Source: Megasphaera elsdenii (GTDB lineage Bacteria; Bacillota; Negativicutes; Veillonellales; Megasphaeraceae). From it: DNA of 63,583 bases. A program made the position numbers and the translations under genes. The stretch spans positions 1 through 63,583 of the forward strand of contig NZ_JAJBQV010000011.1 in the NCBI RefSeq assembly GCF_020539865.1. Reading direction: 5' to 3'. Shown here piece by piece: positions 17,081 through 26,609 of the stretch; the first letter of the stretch is position 1; every line of letters starts with the position of its first letter. The notes beneath the pieces were generated by a model. That model was given only the letters and a program-made list of their open reading frames with translations, was not told the DNA's origin and did not search any database.

Positions 17081-19138
17081 CTATTTTTCTTCGTCAGCCT
17101 TTTTTTCTTCGTCGTCCTTATCGGTCAGGCCTGTCGTCAGGCCGCCTTTGGGAACGGGGTTCCCCCAAGGGCTGATCTGTACTTCTGTCTGTTCGGCTTT
17201 GGGAGCTGCCAGTACAGGCTTTTCTTCCTTGGCTGCCGGAGCCGCTTCGGAAACGGGTGCTTCGTCCGGCTTAACAGCTTCATCCGTTTCAGCCGTCGCA
17301 ACCGGCATTTCAGGTGCTTCTTTTTTAGCATCCTGCGGCCCTTCCAAGGTACCGTATTTGACCAGGTTATCGACTTGCTGATGGTTGATGGTTTCGACTT
17401 CCATCAGGGCATTGGCCATATTCTTCAGCGTATCCAAATGTTCCCGCAGCATGTGGAGCACATCGGCATAGGCTTCGGATACGGTATCGTGCATTTCCTT
17501 GTCGATGAGTTCGGCTACACTTTCGCCATAATTCCGTTCATGGCCCAAGCTCTTGCCGAGGAAGACCTGATCCTGTTGTTCGCCAAAGACCATAGGCCCC
17601 AGTTTCGGGCTCATGCCCAAGCGGGTGATCATCTGGCGGGCAATACGGGTGACGCTCTGCAAATCGCCGGAAGCGCCGCTGCTGATTTCGTTGAAGACGA
17701 TTTCTTCAGCAGCCCGGCCGCCGAGGGCGACGCGGATCTGTGCCAGGTAATACGACTTCGTTTCATACGACCGGTCTTCTTCAGGCAGCATCATGGTATA
17801 GCCGCCAGCCCGTCCGCGAGGGATGATAGTGACCTTGTGGACCGGGTCGGCATCGGGCAGGAGATAAGCGATGAGAGCGTGCCCTGATTCGTGGACGGCA
17901 GTCAAGCGCTTTTCCTTATCACTGATGACATGGCTGCGGCGTTCGGGCCCGAAGCAGACTTTTTCACTAGCTTCTTCCAGTTCGGCCATGTTGATGACTT
18001 TCTTATTGGCACGAGCAGCCAGCAGGGCTGCTTCATTGAGCAAGTTGCCCAAATCGGCACCAGTAAAGCCCGGCGTCTTCTTGGCAATGACGTCGAGGTC
18101 GACATCCTTGCCGAGGGGCTTGCCTTTGGCGTGGACGTCGAGGATAGCCCGACGGCCGCGCAGGTCCGGCCGGTCAACGGTGATCTGCCGGTCAAAACGG
18201 CCCGGACGGAGGAGCGCCGGGTCGAGAATATCCGGACGGTTGGTCGCAGCAATGGTGATGATGCCTTCGTTGGACCCGAAACCATCCATTTCGACCAGGA
18301 GCTGGTTCAGCGTCTGTTCCCGTTCGTCATGACCGCCGCCAAGACCAGCACCGCGCTGGCGGCCAACGGCATCGATTTCATCGATGAAGACGATACAGGG
18401 CGCATTCTTCTTGGCCTGTGTAAATAAATCACGGACACGGGAGGCGCCGACACCGACGAACATTTCGACGAAGTCAGATCCACTGATGCTGAAGAAAGGG
18501 ACACCGGCTTCGCCGGCTACGGCACGAGCCAAGAGAGTCTTGCCTGTCCCCGGAGGACCGAAGAGGAGTACCCCTTTGGGTATCTTAGCGCCAATGGCAT
18601 TATACTTGCTGGGATTGCGCAGGAATTCGACGATTTCCGCCAGTTCCTCCTTCGCTTCGTCTTCACCAGCAACGTCTTTAAAGGTAACTTTGATTTTACC
18701 TTCCCCGTGCATCTTGGCATGGCTCTTGCCGAAGTTCATGACCCGGCCGCCACCGCCTTGAGTCTGCTGCATGATGAAGAACCAGACGGCAATGAGGACC
18801 AGGATTGGCAGGACTGCTGTCAGCATGTTCATCCACCACGAAGGCTGTTCAGGCGGTTTGGCGATGATGTTGACATCAGCATCGCGCAGTGTCGGCAAGA
18901 GTGCCGAATCAGTCGGGGCATAAGATGTAAAAGAGGTTCCGTCTTTCAACTGGCCGACGATGGCGTGGTCGGCTGTGATCTGGACGGCATCCACTTTTTT
19001 CTGCTGCACCTGACTCATGAAATTCGTGTAAGAAATTTCCGATTTATCTGTCTTACTGCTCGTAAAGGCATCTATGATCGATACGGCGACGATGATGATG
19101 AGTAAGTATAAACTTACATTCCGCACAAATTTACTCAA
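17081..19138 (-). CDS. ftsH: ATP-dependent zinc metalloprotease FtsH
   Basis: 685 residues. Two membrane helices (about 7-25 and 106-125) flank an extracytoplasmic domain. The AAA+ module has Walker [14 protein letters not shown], Walker [11 protein letters not shown] and the second region of homology [20 protein letters not shown]. The zinc protease motif is HESGHAL. A C-terminal Pro/Ala/Glu-rich tail of about 70 residues is probably disordered. It degrades misfolded and regulatory membrane proteins. The start codon is TTG with AAAGGAG seven bases upstream. It follows tilS and hpt, the classic tilS-hpt-ftsH order. Confidence 0.97.
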   Translation of the reverse strand: MSKFVRNVSLYLLIIIVAVSIIDAFTSSKTDKSEISYTNFMSQVQQKKVDAVQITADHAIVGQLKDGTSFTSYAPTDSALLPTLRDADVNIIAKPPEQPSWWMNMLTAVLPILVLIAVWFFIMQQTQGGGGRVMNFGKSHAKMHGEGKIKVTFKDVAGEDEAKEELAEIVEFLRNPSKYNAIGAKIPKGVLLFGPPGTGKTLLARAVAGEAGVPFFSISGSDFVEMFVGVGASRVRDLFTQAKKNAPCIVFIDEIDAVGRQRGAGLGGGHDEREQTLNQLLVEMDGFGSNEGIITIAATNRPDILDPALLRPGRFDRQITVDRPDLRGRRAILDVHAKGKPLGKDVDLDVIAKKTPGFTGADLGNLLNEAALLAARANKKVINMAELEEASEKVCFGPERRSHVISDKEKRLTAVHESGHALIAYLLPDADPVHKVTIIPRGRAGGYTMMLPEEDRSYETKSYYLAQIRVALGGRAAEEIVFNEISSGASGDLQSVTRIARQMITRLGMSPKLGPMVFGEQQDQVFLGKSLGHERNYGESVAELIDKEMHDTVSEAYADVLHMLREHLDTLKNMANALMEVETINHQQVDNLVKYGTLEGPQDAKKEAPEMPVATAETDEAVKPDEAPVSEAAPAAKEEKPVLAAPKAEQTEVQISPWGNPVPKGGLTTGLTDKDDEEKKADEEK

Positions 19139-19226
19139 AATATGGCTCCTTTCACTTAATTTATAATAATGCTTTTTATTCCAACCAATACAGTCTTATA
19201 TTACCACACTTCTTCTAAAGCAACAA

Positions 19227-19766
19227 CTATTTAGAATATACTTCTTCCTTCAAAATGCCAATGTACGGGAGGTTGCGGTAGCGGCTGTCATAGTCGAGGC
19301 CATAGCCGACGACGAAGGCATCGGGGATTTCAAAACCGTTGTAATCGACAGGGACTTCGACTTGGCGGCGGGCCGGCTTACTGAGGAGGGTTGCCAATTT
19401 AACCGAGCGGGCTCCCCGTTCCTGGAGCATAGGGACGAGATGGCTCAAGGTGACGCCCGTGTCGATGATATCTTCGACGATGAGGACATCTTTATCCTTA
19501 ACGTCGTTGTCAAGGTCTTTACGGATCTTGAGGACACCGGACGACGTCGTCGACGAGCCGTAGCTGGAGCAGCTCATGAAGTCGAAGTAGACCGGGCCGT
19601 CGATGCAACGGGCCAGGTCGGTGAAAAAGGTGACGGCCCCTTTGAGGATGCCGCACATGAGGATCGTCTTGCCGGCATAGTCTTTGGTGATCTGAGCGCC
19701 CAATTCGCGGACGCGGGCAGCGAGCTGTTCTTCTGTAAATAAAATTTCTTTGATATCCTGATGCAT
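19227..19766 (-). CDS. hpt: Hypoxanthine phosphoribosyltransferase
   Basis: 179 residues from the ATG at 19766, which has CGGAGG nine bases upstream; the frame stays open further 5' into tilS but that part is not coding. The PRPP motif VLIVEDIIDTGVTLSHL is near residue 95 and the family's DFMSCSSYGSSTTSSG loop near 75. It salvages hypoxanthine and guanine to IMP/GMP. Between tilS and ftsH, as in many Firmicutes. Confidence 0.96.
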   Translation of the reverse strand: MHQDIKEILFTEEQLAARVRELGAQITKDYAGKTILMCGILKGAVTFFTDLARCIDGPVYFDFMSCSSYGSSTTSSGVLKIRKDLDNDVKDKDVLIVEDIIDTGVTLSHLVPMLQERGARSVKLATLLSKPARRQVEVPVDYNGFEIPDAFVVGYGLDYDSRYRNLPYIGILKEEVYSK

Positions 19767-19791
19767 CTTGTTTTCCTCCGTGAAAAGTGAA

Positions 19792-20784
19792 TTACCGTTG
19801 CCGCCCCTTGCGGGGAACGGCCGGCCCCAGGCAGAGGGCTGTCCGGGTCGTATAAACACAGGCCCGGCCGCACTGGAATTGTTTTCCAGCTCCTTTGGCG
19901 GCCAGATTCCGTATGGTTTCAATATAATGAAAAGGCAGGTCTTGACGGGATCCTGTCGCTTCCAGCCATAAGCGGCGGATGAGGCGCCGCTGCATGGCAA
20001 GCGGCTGGGCCAGTAATTGTTTCTTATCCAAAGCCGGCATGGCTTGGGGAAGGACGAGCTGTCCATAGAGCGCATCGGCAGCATCGTCTAAAAAGGCTTC
20101 GTCAGCCCTGACGATATCGGCCAGGCGGTTCAGGTCCGCCGTAATGGCCGGATTATAGGACTGCAGCTGCGGCAGAAGATCCAGCCGTATACGGTTGCGG
20201 CTGTAACGACGGCTGTCATTGGTTTCATCGTGACAAACCGGAAGGTCATGGGCTACGGCATAGGCTGCCAGCTCAGCCTTAGTCACCGTCAAGAGGGGCC
20301 GGATGATATCGCCCCGCTTGGGAGCCATGCCGCAGAGGCCAGCGAGGCCGCTGCCGCGCAGGAGATGGAGCAGTACCGTTTCAGCCTGGTCATCGGCGTG
20401 ATGGGCTACGGCAATGCGTTCAGCCCCACAGGCCCGGGCCGTTTCCCGCAAGATACGATAGCGTTCTCGCCGGCCTACGGCTTCTTCCGAAGCCTTTTCC
20501 TGCCGGGCCAGGGCCGGCACATCGACATACTGCCAGGCAAAACCGCAATGGCGGCGCACGGCTTCGCGCCGCACCAGACCGACTTCTTCATCGGCAGCCT
20601 GGCGGATGCCGTGATGAACGTAGCAGGCCGTCAAGGTCAGCCTATATAACGGGGCCAGGCGGCTCAGTATATCCAGCAAGGCCAGCGAATCGGGCCCGCC
20701 GGAACAGGCGACGACCAGAGCCTTTCCAGTCTGCCACAGGCCGTACTGCCTGCCGTAAGCATCTACGCGGTCGACGAGGTTCAC
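19792..20784 (-). CDS. tilS: tRNA(Ile)-lysidine synthase TilS
   Basis: 330 residues, shorter than enzymes with a full C-terminal domain. The PP-loop ATP motif SGGPDSLALLD lies at residues 31-41, followed by AVAHHADDQAETVLLHLLRGSG. It converts C34 of the isoleucine CAU tRNA to lysidine. Start is GTG at 20784, overlapping the ppx stop codon (GTGA). Between about 250 and 330 only a reduced TilS substrate-binding region is visible. Confidence 0.93.
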   Translation of the reverse strand: MNLVDRVDAYGRQYGLWQTGKALVVACSGGPDSLALLDILSRLAPLYRLTLTACYVHHGIRQAADEEVGLVRREAVRRHCGFAWQYVDVPALARQEKASEEAVGRRERYRILRETARACGAERIAVAHHADDQAETVLLHLLRGSGLAGLCGMAPKRGDIIRPLLTVTKAELAAYAVAHDLPVCHDETNDSRRYSRNRIRLDLLPQLQSYNPAITADLNRLADIVRADEAFLDDAADALYGQLVLPQAMPALDKKQLLAQPLAMQRRLIRRLWLEATGSRQDLPFHYIETIRNLAAKGAGKQFQCGRACVYTTRTALCLGPAVPRKGRQR

Positions 20785-21704
20785 AGCTGGCGGTCCCGGG
20801 AGTTCCAGGCCGCATCATGGAAGGAATGGCGGAAAAAGACGCCTTCCATGAGATCCCGTTCGCTGACGGTGACTGCCGGGATGTGATAGCGCTGGAGAAA
20901 GGATTTGGCAATAATCAGGCCGGCGACGATAATATCGCTGCGCTTGGGCTGCAAGCCCGGTACGTGGCGCCGTTCTTCCGGCGTCATAGCTTGAAGGCGT
21001 TCGATATGGGCGCATAAGGCTTCATAGGAAACACGATGGCCTTCGACTTTCTCTGCATCGTAGACGGCCAGCTGCAAATCCATAGCCGCCAATGTCGTCA
21101 GCGTCCCGCCGACGCCGATGAGCAAGTCCGGCTGAACCTGCATGGGCAGCCATTCCTGATAACAGCGTTTTTCCAGACGGGCGACGGCTTGAGGACTCAT
21201 GACTTCGCCCTGCGTAAAGCGCACAGCCCCCATAGGATAGCTGTGGGACCAGCACAGGTCACCGCCACGGCCGACAGCGACTTCACTGCTGCCGCCGCCG
21301 ATGTCGATGACGGCAGCCGTCACATCCGTGCTGAGCGAGGCCGTAGCCCCAGTAAAGCTGAGAGAGGCTTCTTCCAAACCCAAAATAGCCCGGCAATGCC
21401 AACCGAAGCGGGCCCGCACTTCTGCCAAGAAAGCCTGGCCATCGACGGCTTCTCGGACAGCACTAGTAGCAACAGCACAGACCGGAACGCCTTTCAGCTG
21501 TCCTTTCCAGCGTTCCATCGCCGCAAAGGACGCTTCCATCCCAGCCGGCGATAAATGGTGTGTTTCATCGATATCTTTCCCTAGCCGCGTCGTCGCCAGT
21601 TCTTTTGGCGAAAAAATCCACGTACCCGGTACTTCCTGCCAGCCCATCATAAGGCGCAAGGAGTTGGAGCCGATGTCGATGACTGCATACTTCTGATACT
21701 CCAT
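20781..21704 (-). CDS. Ppx/GppA-family phosphatase (exopolyphosphatase or pppGpp phosphohydrolase)
   Basis: 307 residues from the ATG at 21704, which has AAAGGAG five bases upstream; the frame extends to 21749 without a ribosome site. ASKHA motifs are VIDIGSNSLRLMMG at the N terminus, AVIDIGGGSSEVAVG near 130 and VGGTLTTLAA near 210. The single catalytic module without the C-terminal HD-like domain is common in Firmicutes. It hydrolyses polyphosphate or pppGpp; sequence alone does not separate the two. Its stop overlaps the tilS start. Confidence 0.88.
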   Translation of the reverse strand: MEYQKYAVIDIGSNSLRLMMGWQEVPGTWIFSPKELATTRLGKDIDETHHLSPAGMEASFAAMERWKGQLKGVPVCAVATSAVREAVDGQAFLAEVRARFGWHCRAILGLEEASLSFTGATASLSTDVTAAVIDIGGGSSEVAVGRGGDLCWSHSYPMGAVRFTQGEVMSPQAVARLEKRCYQEWLPMQVQPDLLIGVGGTLTTLAAMDLQLAVYDAEKVEGHRVSYEALCAHIERLQAMTPEERRHVPGLQPKRSDIIVAGLIIAKSFLQRYHIPAVTVSERDLMEGVFFRHSFHDAAWNSRDRQL

Positions 21705-21728
21705 ATCTGCTCCTTTCCGTAAACGTAA

Positions 21729-21768
21729 AAGAGCGCTGTCTTTTTGCAACAGCGCCCTTCTTTTTTTA
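21729..21768 (-). terminator. Intrinsic terminator of the DivIC-like/S1 gene pair
   Basis: GCGCTGT (21733-21739) pairs with ACAGCGC (21749-21755), flanked by A/T-rich runs on both sides. It is another member of the GCTGTC hairpin family. Confidence 0.8.
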
Positions 21769-21790
21769 CCATCCGCTATTCAATACGCAC

Positions 21791-22240
21791 TCAATCAGCA
21801 TGGCGCGCACCGCGGCCGCCGCGTTTCGATTCCGTATTGCGCTTCAAATCCATCAGGCGTTCATCGCTTTCCTTCAGGAATTTGCTGAGCCGGTCCTCAA
21901 AAGACAGCGAGCCCGACGAGCGGCGCGAATCAAAGCCGTTATGCTGGCGGAATTCGTGTTTCTGCCGAAAATCACGTTTCGGACGGAACTCTTTCTTTTC
22001 CGGCGCCGGCTGGGTCTGTTTGATAGACAGGGCGATTTTTCCCTTATCGTCTACAGACAACACTTTGACGTTGACCTTGTCTCGAACTTTCAAAAAATCA
22101 TTTACATCTTTGACATACTCATTAGCGACTTCAGAAATATGTACGAGACCTACTTTCTTATCCGGAAGCTCTACGAATGCGCCAAATTTTGTGATTCCTG
22201 TAACGGTACCTTCCATCACACTGCCTACTTCGATTGTCAT
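21791..22240 (-). CDS. S1-domain RNA-binding protein (YabR-like)
   Basis: 149 residues. One S1 domain at residues 4-74 with the usual pattern VGSVMEGTVTGITKFGAFVEL, GLVHISEVA and VKVLSVDDKGKIALSIK. The C-terminal half is highly charged and Arg/Lys/Phe-rich (EFRPKRDFRQKHEFRQ), probably disordered and RNA-binding. In Firmicutes this gene commonly follows divIC near tilS-hpt-ftsH, as it does here. AAGGAGG is present but rather far (about 13 bases) from the ATG. Confidence 0.88.
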   Translation of the reverse strand: MTIEVGSVMEGTVTGITKFGAFVELPDKKVGLVHISEVANEYVKDVNDFLKVRDKVNVKVLSVDDKGKIALSIKQTQPAPEKKEFRPKRDFRQKHEFRQHNGFDSRRSSGSLSFEDRLSKFLKESDERLMDLKRNTESKRGGRGARHAD

Positions 22241-22348
22241 GCTGTTTTAATTTCCTCCTTGTAATATCAGCATTACTGCTAAACGTATACAGCCATTATA
22301 CTCATAAATGCCAAAAAATTCAATCATTAAAATACAAAATATAAGGAA

Positions 22349-22675
22349 TCACGGCTTATAAGGGATTTCATCGGGCTTGGCCAGACCAAACTGTTCGCGC
22401 GCTTCCCGTGCAATTTCATCAGGATCGTTCAGCTTGTCACGCCGCTCCCGGAGCCGGAGATTTTCATCCCTCAAGGTCTGTTCCTGCTGCAAGGTCTGAT
22501 TCATGTCATCATAGATTTCCCACAGCCGATAGAGGCGGATACCGATAAGATAGAAGCCTATGATGACGATAGCCACGAGAATAAGATTGTACCAGCTCAT
22601 CTGCCGGAGCCGGATGAGCAGCCCTGTACGGCGCTTCTTCCTGCGTCGGGGTTGGCCATACTGCTTGGTTTCCAC
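22349..22675 (-). CDS. DivIC/FtsB-like septum formation protein
   Basis: 108 residues. A basic cytoplasmic N terminus (RRRKKRR), one membrane helix at about 29-50, then a periplasmic coiled coil to about 85 and a short tail ending FGLAKPDEIPYKP. This is the FtsL/DivIC/FtsB topology; the GLAKPDE-type ending is typical of DivIC. It acts in the divisome. The start is GTG with AAAGGG upstream. Confidence 0.85.
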   Translation of the reverse strand: METKQYGQPRRRKKRRTGLLIRLRQMSWYNLILVAIVIIGFYLIGIRLYRLWEIYDDMNQTLQQEQTLRDENLRLRERRDKLNDPDEIAREAREQFGLAKPDEIPYKP

Positions 22676-22792
22676 CCAATCACCCTTTCTAAGAATAAGA
22701 GACTGAAAAAGTCTTATCTTATAGTATACCGTGCTTTGATAGCAAGATAAAGTTTTTTTGCAAAATTCCTTTTAAAATAGGCAACAGTTATA

Positions 22793-22798
22793 TATAAT
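22793..22798 (+). promoter_or_regulatory. -10 box upstream of the 2-hydroxyacid dehydrogenase
   Basis: TATAAT at 22793-22798, 41 bp before the start codon. No convincing -35 hexamer sits 16-18 bp upstream, so expression may need an activator. Confidence 0.5.
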
Positions 22799-22839
22799 AG
22801 AGACACGACATTTTGTATCTTATCTTAGGGGGAACACGT

Positions 22840-24243
22840 ATGCATTATGAAAAAATAACGACAGAAATCCTGGAAAAATTAAAGGCCATCGTCGGCCCGA
22901 AAAACGTCGTCACCGACGCTGATGCCATGCAGCCTTATTCCCATGACGAAGTAACCGACCCGGCCTACCACCACATGCCGGAAGCCGTTGTCTTCGCCGA
23001 AACGGCCCAGCAGGTCAGTGCCATCATCAAATTAGCCAACGCCTGCCACTTCCCTGTCGTCCCCCGTGGGGCCGGCACGGGCCTGGCTTGCGGTGCTGTC
23101 CCGGAATACGGCGGCATCGTCTTGTCGCTAGAAAAAATGAACAATATCCTGGAAATCAATCCGGACGGCCTCTATGCCGTCGTCGAACCGGGCGTGCGCA
23201 CGTCGGACCTGCAGGAAGCTGCTGAAAAGAAAGGCTTATTCTATGCCGGCGACCCGTGCAGCGGCGATTCGTGCTTCATCGGCGGTAACATCGCCACCAA
23301 CGCTGGCGGCAACCGGGCCGTCAAATACGGAACGACGCGTCACCAGGTCTACAGCGTGGAAGTCGTCAATCCGACAGGGCGCATCGTCAACCTCGGCGCG
23401 CGCCTGCAGAAGCAGTCGACTGGCTATTCCCTGGACCAGCTGGTCATTGGCTCCGAAGGGACCCTGGGCATCATCACCAAGGCCACGCTGAAGCTCCTGC
23501 CCAAGCCGAAGTACGCGCTCGACCTGCTGGCCATCTTCTCTGACCGCCGCCAGGCCATGGGCGTCGTCACCAAGATCATCAAGGCAGGCATCACGCCGAC
23601 ATGTGTCGAATTCATGGACAACATCACCATCAAGTCCGTCGAAAAATACCTCAATGAAAGCCTCCAGGGCAGCGACACCGGCAACTACGTCATCGTCGAA
23701 GTCGAAGGAACCAGTGAAGATGACTTGGACGACAAAGCGGTCATCCTCGACGAAGTCTGCACGAAAAACGGAGCGTCGTCAGTCCTCGTCGCCGACCATA
23801 ACAAAATCTGGCAGGCCCGCAAGGCCTTTGCCGAAGCCGTCCGCGCCGAAAGCCTCATCGTCTGCAAAGAAGACGTCGTCGTCCCTGTCGACCAGGAAGC
23901 GGCCCTCCTCGACGAAATCCTGCGTCTGGCCAAGAAATACAACTTGGTCACGCGTATCGCCAGCCACGCCGGCGACGGCAACATCCACTTGAACATCCTG
24001 AAAAATGAAGACGCTACCTACGAAGACTGGGATCAGCGGGTCAAGGCCAACCAACAGGAACTGTACAAGTTCATCTATGCCCACGGCGGCCGCCTGTCCG
24101 GCGAACACGGCATCGGTTACAAGCGTAAGCACTTGATGGAAGAATTCACCGATCCTGGCGAATTGGAAATGATGAAAGCCATCAAGAAGGCCCTCGATCC
24201 GAATGACATCCTCAACCCAGGGAAAATCTTCGATATCGAGTAA
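22840..24243 (+). CDS. FAD-linked 2-hydroxyacid dehydrogenase (D-lactate dehydrogenase / GlcD type)
   Basis: 467 residues from the ATG at 22840 (GGGGGA about ten bases upstream); a TTG at 22813 lacks a ribosome site. The PCMH-type FAD-binding domain (about 40-220) has PRGAGTGLACGAVP and GGNIATNAGGNRAVKYG. The C-terminal cap domain ends with GDGNIHLNIL and SGEHGIGYKRK, both typical of GlcD/D-LDH. It oxidises D-lactate or a related 2-hydroxyacid, passing electrons to a flavoprotein acceptor. Megasphaera has a well-studied flavin D-lactate dehydrogenase, which fits, but no etf genes adjoin this copy. Glycolate oxidation is the alternative. Confidence 0.88.
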   Translation: MHYEKITTEILEKLKAIVGPKNVVTDADAMQPYSHDEVTDPAYHHMPEAVVFAETAQQVSAIIKLANACHFPVVPRGAGTGLACGAVPEYGGIVLSLEKMNNILEINPDGLYAVVEPGVRTSDLQEAAEKKGLFYAGDPCSGDSCFIGGNIATNAGGNRAVKYGTTRHQVYSVEVVNPTGRIVNLGARLQKQSTGYSLDQLVIGSEGTLGIITKATLKLLPKPKYALDLLAIFSDRRQAMGVVTKIIKAGITPTCVEFMDNITIKSVEKYLNESLQGSDTGNYVIVEVEGTSEDDLDDKAVILDEVCTKNGASSVLVADHNKIWQARKAFAEAVRAESLIVCKEDVVVPVDQEAALLDEILRLAKKYNLVTRIASHAGDGNIHLNILKNEDATYEDWDQRVKANQQELYKFIYAHGGRLSGEHGIGYKRKHLMEEFTDPGELEMMKAIKKALDPNDILNPGKIFDIE

Positions 24244-24244
24244 C

Positions 24245-24273
24245 TTGCCAAAATGGCTGCTACCGTGTATAAT
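24245..24273 (+). promoter_or_regulatory. Promoter of the FMN riboswitch-ribBA unit
   Basis: TTGCCA (24245-24250), a 17-bp spacer and TATAAT (24268-24273). It begins two bases after the stop codon of the preceding dehydrogenase gene. Transcription would start near 24280, about 17 bases before the riboswitch. Confidence 0.85.
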
Positions 24274-24296
24274 ACATAACAGAACTGAATAAAGCG

Positions 24297-24426
24297 TATA
24301 TCTTCAGGGCAGGGTGAAATTCCCGATCGGCGGTATAGTCCGCGAACGCTACGGCGTAGGAGCCATTGGCTCGTGATTTGGTGCAATTCCAAAACCGACA
24401 GTATAGTCTGGATGGAAGAAGATGTG
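24297..24426 (+). ncRNA. FMN riboswitch (RFN element)
   Basis: The conserved blocks of the RFN element occur in order: CAGGGTGAAATTCCCGA, TCGGCGGTATAGTCCGCGA, a variable stem, GATTTGGTGCAATTCCAAA, then CCGACAGTATAGTCTGGATG and closing GAAGA that pairs with the opening TCTTC. It senses FMN and represses flavin synthesis. It is followed by an intrinsic terminator (24466-24496) as expression platform and by ribBA. Confidence 0.97.
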
Positions 24427-24465
24427 GCGTGCTGTATCTGCAGCGTGCCTTTCCTTGCATGTCAA

Positions 24466-24496
24466 AGCCCTGTGCCTCATAGCCAGGGCTTTTTAA
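24466..24496 (+). terminator. Riboswitch-controlled terminator
   Basis: AAGCCCTG and CAGGGCTT form a stem ending in T5, located between the FMN aptamer and ribBA. With FMN bound this hairpin is expected to form and stop transcription. Confidence 0.85.
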
Positions 24497-24543
24497 GTAC
24501 CACTAACTAATAAGACAATACAGACTTTAAGGAGGTCTTTATT

Positions 24544-25761
24544 TTGACTACAGAAAAACGTAAATTCAACACCATCGAAGAAGCACTGAAAGAATTGCAG
24601 GCCGGCCATATCATCATCGTCACCGATGATCCGGACCGCGAAAACGAAGGCGACTTCATCTGCGCCGCCCAGTACTGCACGACAGAAAACATGAACTTCA
24701 TGGCCAGCCACGGCAAGGGCCTGATCTGCATGCCTATGAGCATCGAATATGCCCATAAGCTCGGTCTGCCCCAGATGGTCAGTGAAAATACAGATAATCA
24801 CGAAACGGCCTTCACCGTTTCCATCGACCACGTCGATACGACAACGGGTATCTCCGCTGTCGAACGCGCCTTGACAGCCCGTAAATGTGCTGAAGAATCG
24901 GCCCGTCCCGAAGACTTCCGCCGCCCTGGCCACAACTTCCCCCTCGTCGCCAAACGCGGCGGCGTCCTGACCCGCAACGGACACACGGAAGCTACGGTCG
25001 ACCTCATGCGCCTGGCAGGACTCAAACAGGTCGGCCTGTGCTGCGAAATCATGGCTGACGATGGCACGATGATGCGCACACCGAATCTCTGGAAGATTGC
25101 CGACGAATACGGTCTGAAATTCATCACCATCCACGATCTCCAGAACTACTGCCGCCGCCACGACAAACACGTCATCCGCGAAGCCGTCGCCAAAATGCCG
25201 ACCAAATACGGTGATTTCAAGATCTACGGCTACATCAACGACCTCACTGGTGAACATCACGTCGCTTTGGTCAAAGGGGAAATCGGCGATGGCAAGAGCC
25301 TCTTATGCCGCGTCCATTCCGAATGCCTCACAGGCGATGTCTTTGGATCCCGCCGCTGCGACTGCGGTGAACAGCTGGCCGCTGCCCTGACGCAGATCAA
25401 CGCCGAAGGCCGGGGCATCCTCCTCTATATGCGCCAAGAAGGCCGCGGAATCGGCCTCATCAACAAACTCAAGGCCTATGTCCTCCAGGAACAGGGATAC
25501 GATACAGTCGAAGCCAACGAAAAACTCGGCTTTGCGCCGGACCTTCGCGAATACTGGATTGGTGCCCAGATTCTTCAGGACATGGGAGCCAAAGAAATCC
25601 GCCTGCTCACGAATAACCCGGAAAAGATCTACGGTCTCGAAGGCTTCGGTGTCGAAATTGTAGAACGCGTGCCTATCGAAATGAAACCGCAGAAATTTGA
25701 CGAATTCTACTTAGAAACGAAAAAGAATAAAATGGGCCACATCCTTCCCCATCTGCATTAA
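24544..25761 (+). CDS. ribBA: Bifunctional 3,4-dihydroxy-2-butanone-4-phosphate synthase / GTP cyclohydrolase II
   Basis: 405 residues. The N-terminal RibB domain (1-205) has [24 protein letters not shown] and a final H-x-x-x-x substrate loop. The C-terminal RibA domain has the zinc motif with cysteines in [20 protein letters not shown], and [10 protein letters not shown]. It makes both riboflavin precursors. The start is TTG with AAGGAGG eight bases upstream. It stands alone under the FMN riboswitch; ribDEH are not in the window. Confidence 0.97.
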   Translation: MTTEKRKFNTIEEALKELQAGHIIIVTDDPDRENEGDFICAAQYCTTENMNFMASHGKGLICMPMSIEYAHKLGLPQMVSENTDNHETAFTVSIDHVDTTTGISAVERALTARKCAEESARPEDFRRPGHNFPLVAKRGGVLTRNGHTEATVDLMRLAGLKQVGLCCEIMADDGTMMRTPNLWKIADEYGLKFITIHDLQNYCRRHDKHVIREAVAKMPTKYGDFKIYGYINDLTGEHHVALVKGEIGDGKSLLCRVHSECLTGDVFGSRRCDCGEQLAAALTQINAEGRGILLYMRQEGRGIGLINKLKAYVLQEQGYDTVEANEKLGFAPDLREYWIGAQILQDMGAKEIRLLTNNPEKIYGLEGFGVEIVERVPIEMKPQKFDEFYLETKKNKMGHILPHLH

Positions 25762-25769
25762 GAAGGGTG

Positions 25770-25805
25770 CAAAAAAGCGGCTGTCTTGGCGACAGCCGCT
25801 TTTTG
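25770..25805 (+). terminator. Intrinsic terminator between ribBA and the Crp/Fnr regulator
   Basis: AAGCGGCTGTC pairs with GACAGCCGCTT, with A6 on the left and T5 on the right, so it can serve both convergent genes. The tail GTTTGAAGTTAAAAG (25807-25821) matches the one after 8884. Confidence 0.92.
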
Positions 25806-25824
25806 CGTTTGAAGTTAAAAGCCA

Positions 25825-26487
25825 TCACTGCAACAAGGTGAATTTATCCTTCCGGTAATCGATAAAGCCGTCTTTTTTCATCTTGCTCAGTTCAGCCGAT
25901 AAGGCGCTGCGGTCTACGGAGAGGAAGTCCGCCATCTGCTGGCGGTTAAAGGGCAGGACAAAGGTGGTCTTCCCTTTTTTCCGAGCCATGTCAGATAGAT
26001 AAAGCATGATTTTCTGACGCGTCGAGCGCTGAGTCAAATAGCGCATCTTTTCCGTAAGGAGGCGGTTCTTTTCGGCCATGAGAGCCAAGAGATTGCCCAT
26101 AAAACAGGCCTGGTCCGGCGTCAGGACCTGTCCAGCATGAAGGATGTTACCGACATAGACCTGCATGATGACCGTATCCGATACGGCCACGACGTCGACC
26201 GTTGCCGACGTATCGTGCAGACAGGCAAAGGCCTCGCCGAAAAAGAACCCTGCCGGAATCTGAGACAAGATATTGCGGTTCCCCCAGTAATCTTCCTGAA
26301 TAATATGGACCGCCCCTTCCAAGACCAAGCCGATGTAAGGGACAGCATCGCCGGAATAAAAGAGGAATTCCCCTTTGCCATATTTCTTCTTGCGCACCTT
26401 CAAATGTTGCAAGAGCGGCAAGACATCAGCTTCGGCAACACCATGGAAGAGCGGCGACGTTTCAATGAGGGAAAGATATTGTTCCAT
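25825..26487 (-). CDS. Crp/Fnr-family transcriptional regulator
   Basis: 220 residues from the ATG at 26487, which has TAGGAGG eight bases upstream. The N-terminal cyclic-nucleotide-binding fold (about 15-130) contains GEFLFYSGD and PYIGLVLEGAVHI. The C-terminal Crp-type helix-turn-helix reads NRQQMADFLSVDRSALSAELSKM (about 170-192). No FNR-type N-terminal Cys cluster is present, so it is not an oxygen sensor of the FNR kind. It diverges from the ferredoxin-like gene at 26610 and probably controls it; related pairs in anaerobes are linked to nitrosative stress. Confidence 0.88.
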   Translation of the reverse strand: MEQYLSLIETSPLFHGVAEADVLPLLQHLKVRKKKYGKGEFLFYSGDAVPYIGLVLEGAVHIIQEDYWGNRNILSQIPAGFFFGEAFACLHDTSATVDVVAVSDTVIMQVYVGNILHAGQVLTPDQACFMGNLLALMAEKNRLLTEKMRYLTQRSTRQKIMLYLSDMARKKGKTTFVLPFNRQQMADFLSVDRSALSAELSKMKKDGFIDYRKDKFTLLQ

Positions 26488-26572
26488 GGAAAAACCTCCT
26501 AAAAAGATAATAGTTGGAAAAACAACAGCCTTTTTTCGCTCCATCAGCTATACTAAGAACATGAACGATTCT

Positions 26573-26582
26573 AAACTAGTTT
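26573..26582. promoter_or_regulatory. Candidate operator in the divergent Crp/ferredoxin intergenic region
   Basis: AAACTAGTTT is a perfect 10-bp palindrome in the 122-bp gap between the regulator and the ferredoxin-type gene, close to the start of the latter. A role as the regulator's site is inferred from position only. Confidence 0.35.
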
Positions 26583-26609
26583 GATGCATGTAACACGATG
26601 GAGGAAATT

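Noticed and set aside
19766..20084. Longer hpt frame reaching into tilS
   Set aside because: The extension overlaps the tilS coding end in another frame and lacks a ribosome site; the ATG at 19766 has a strong one.
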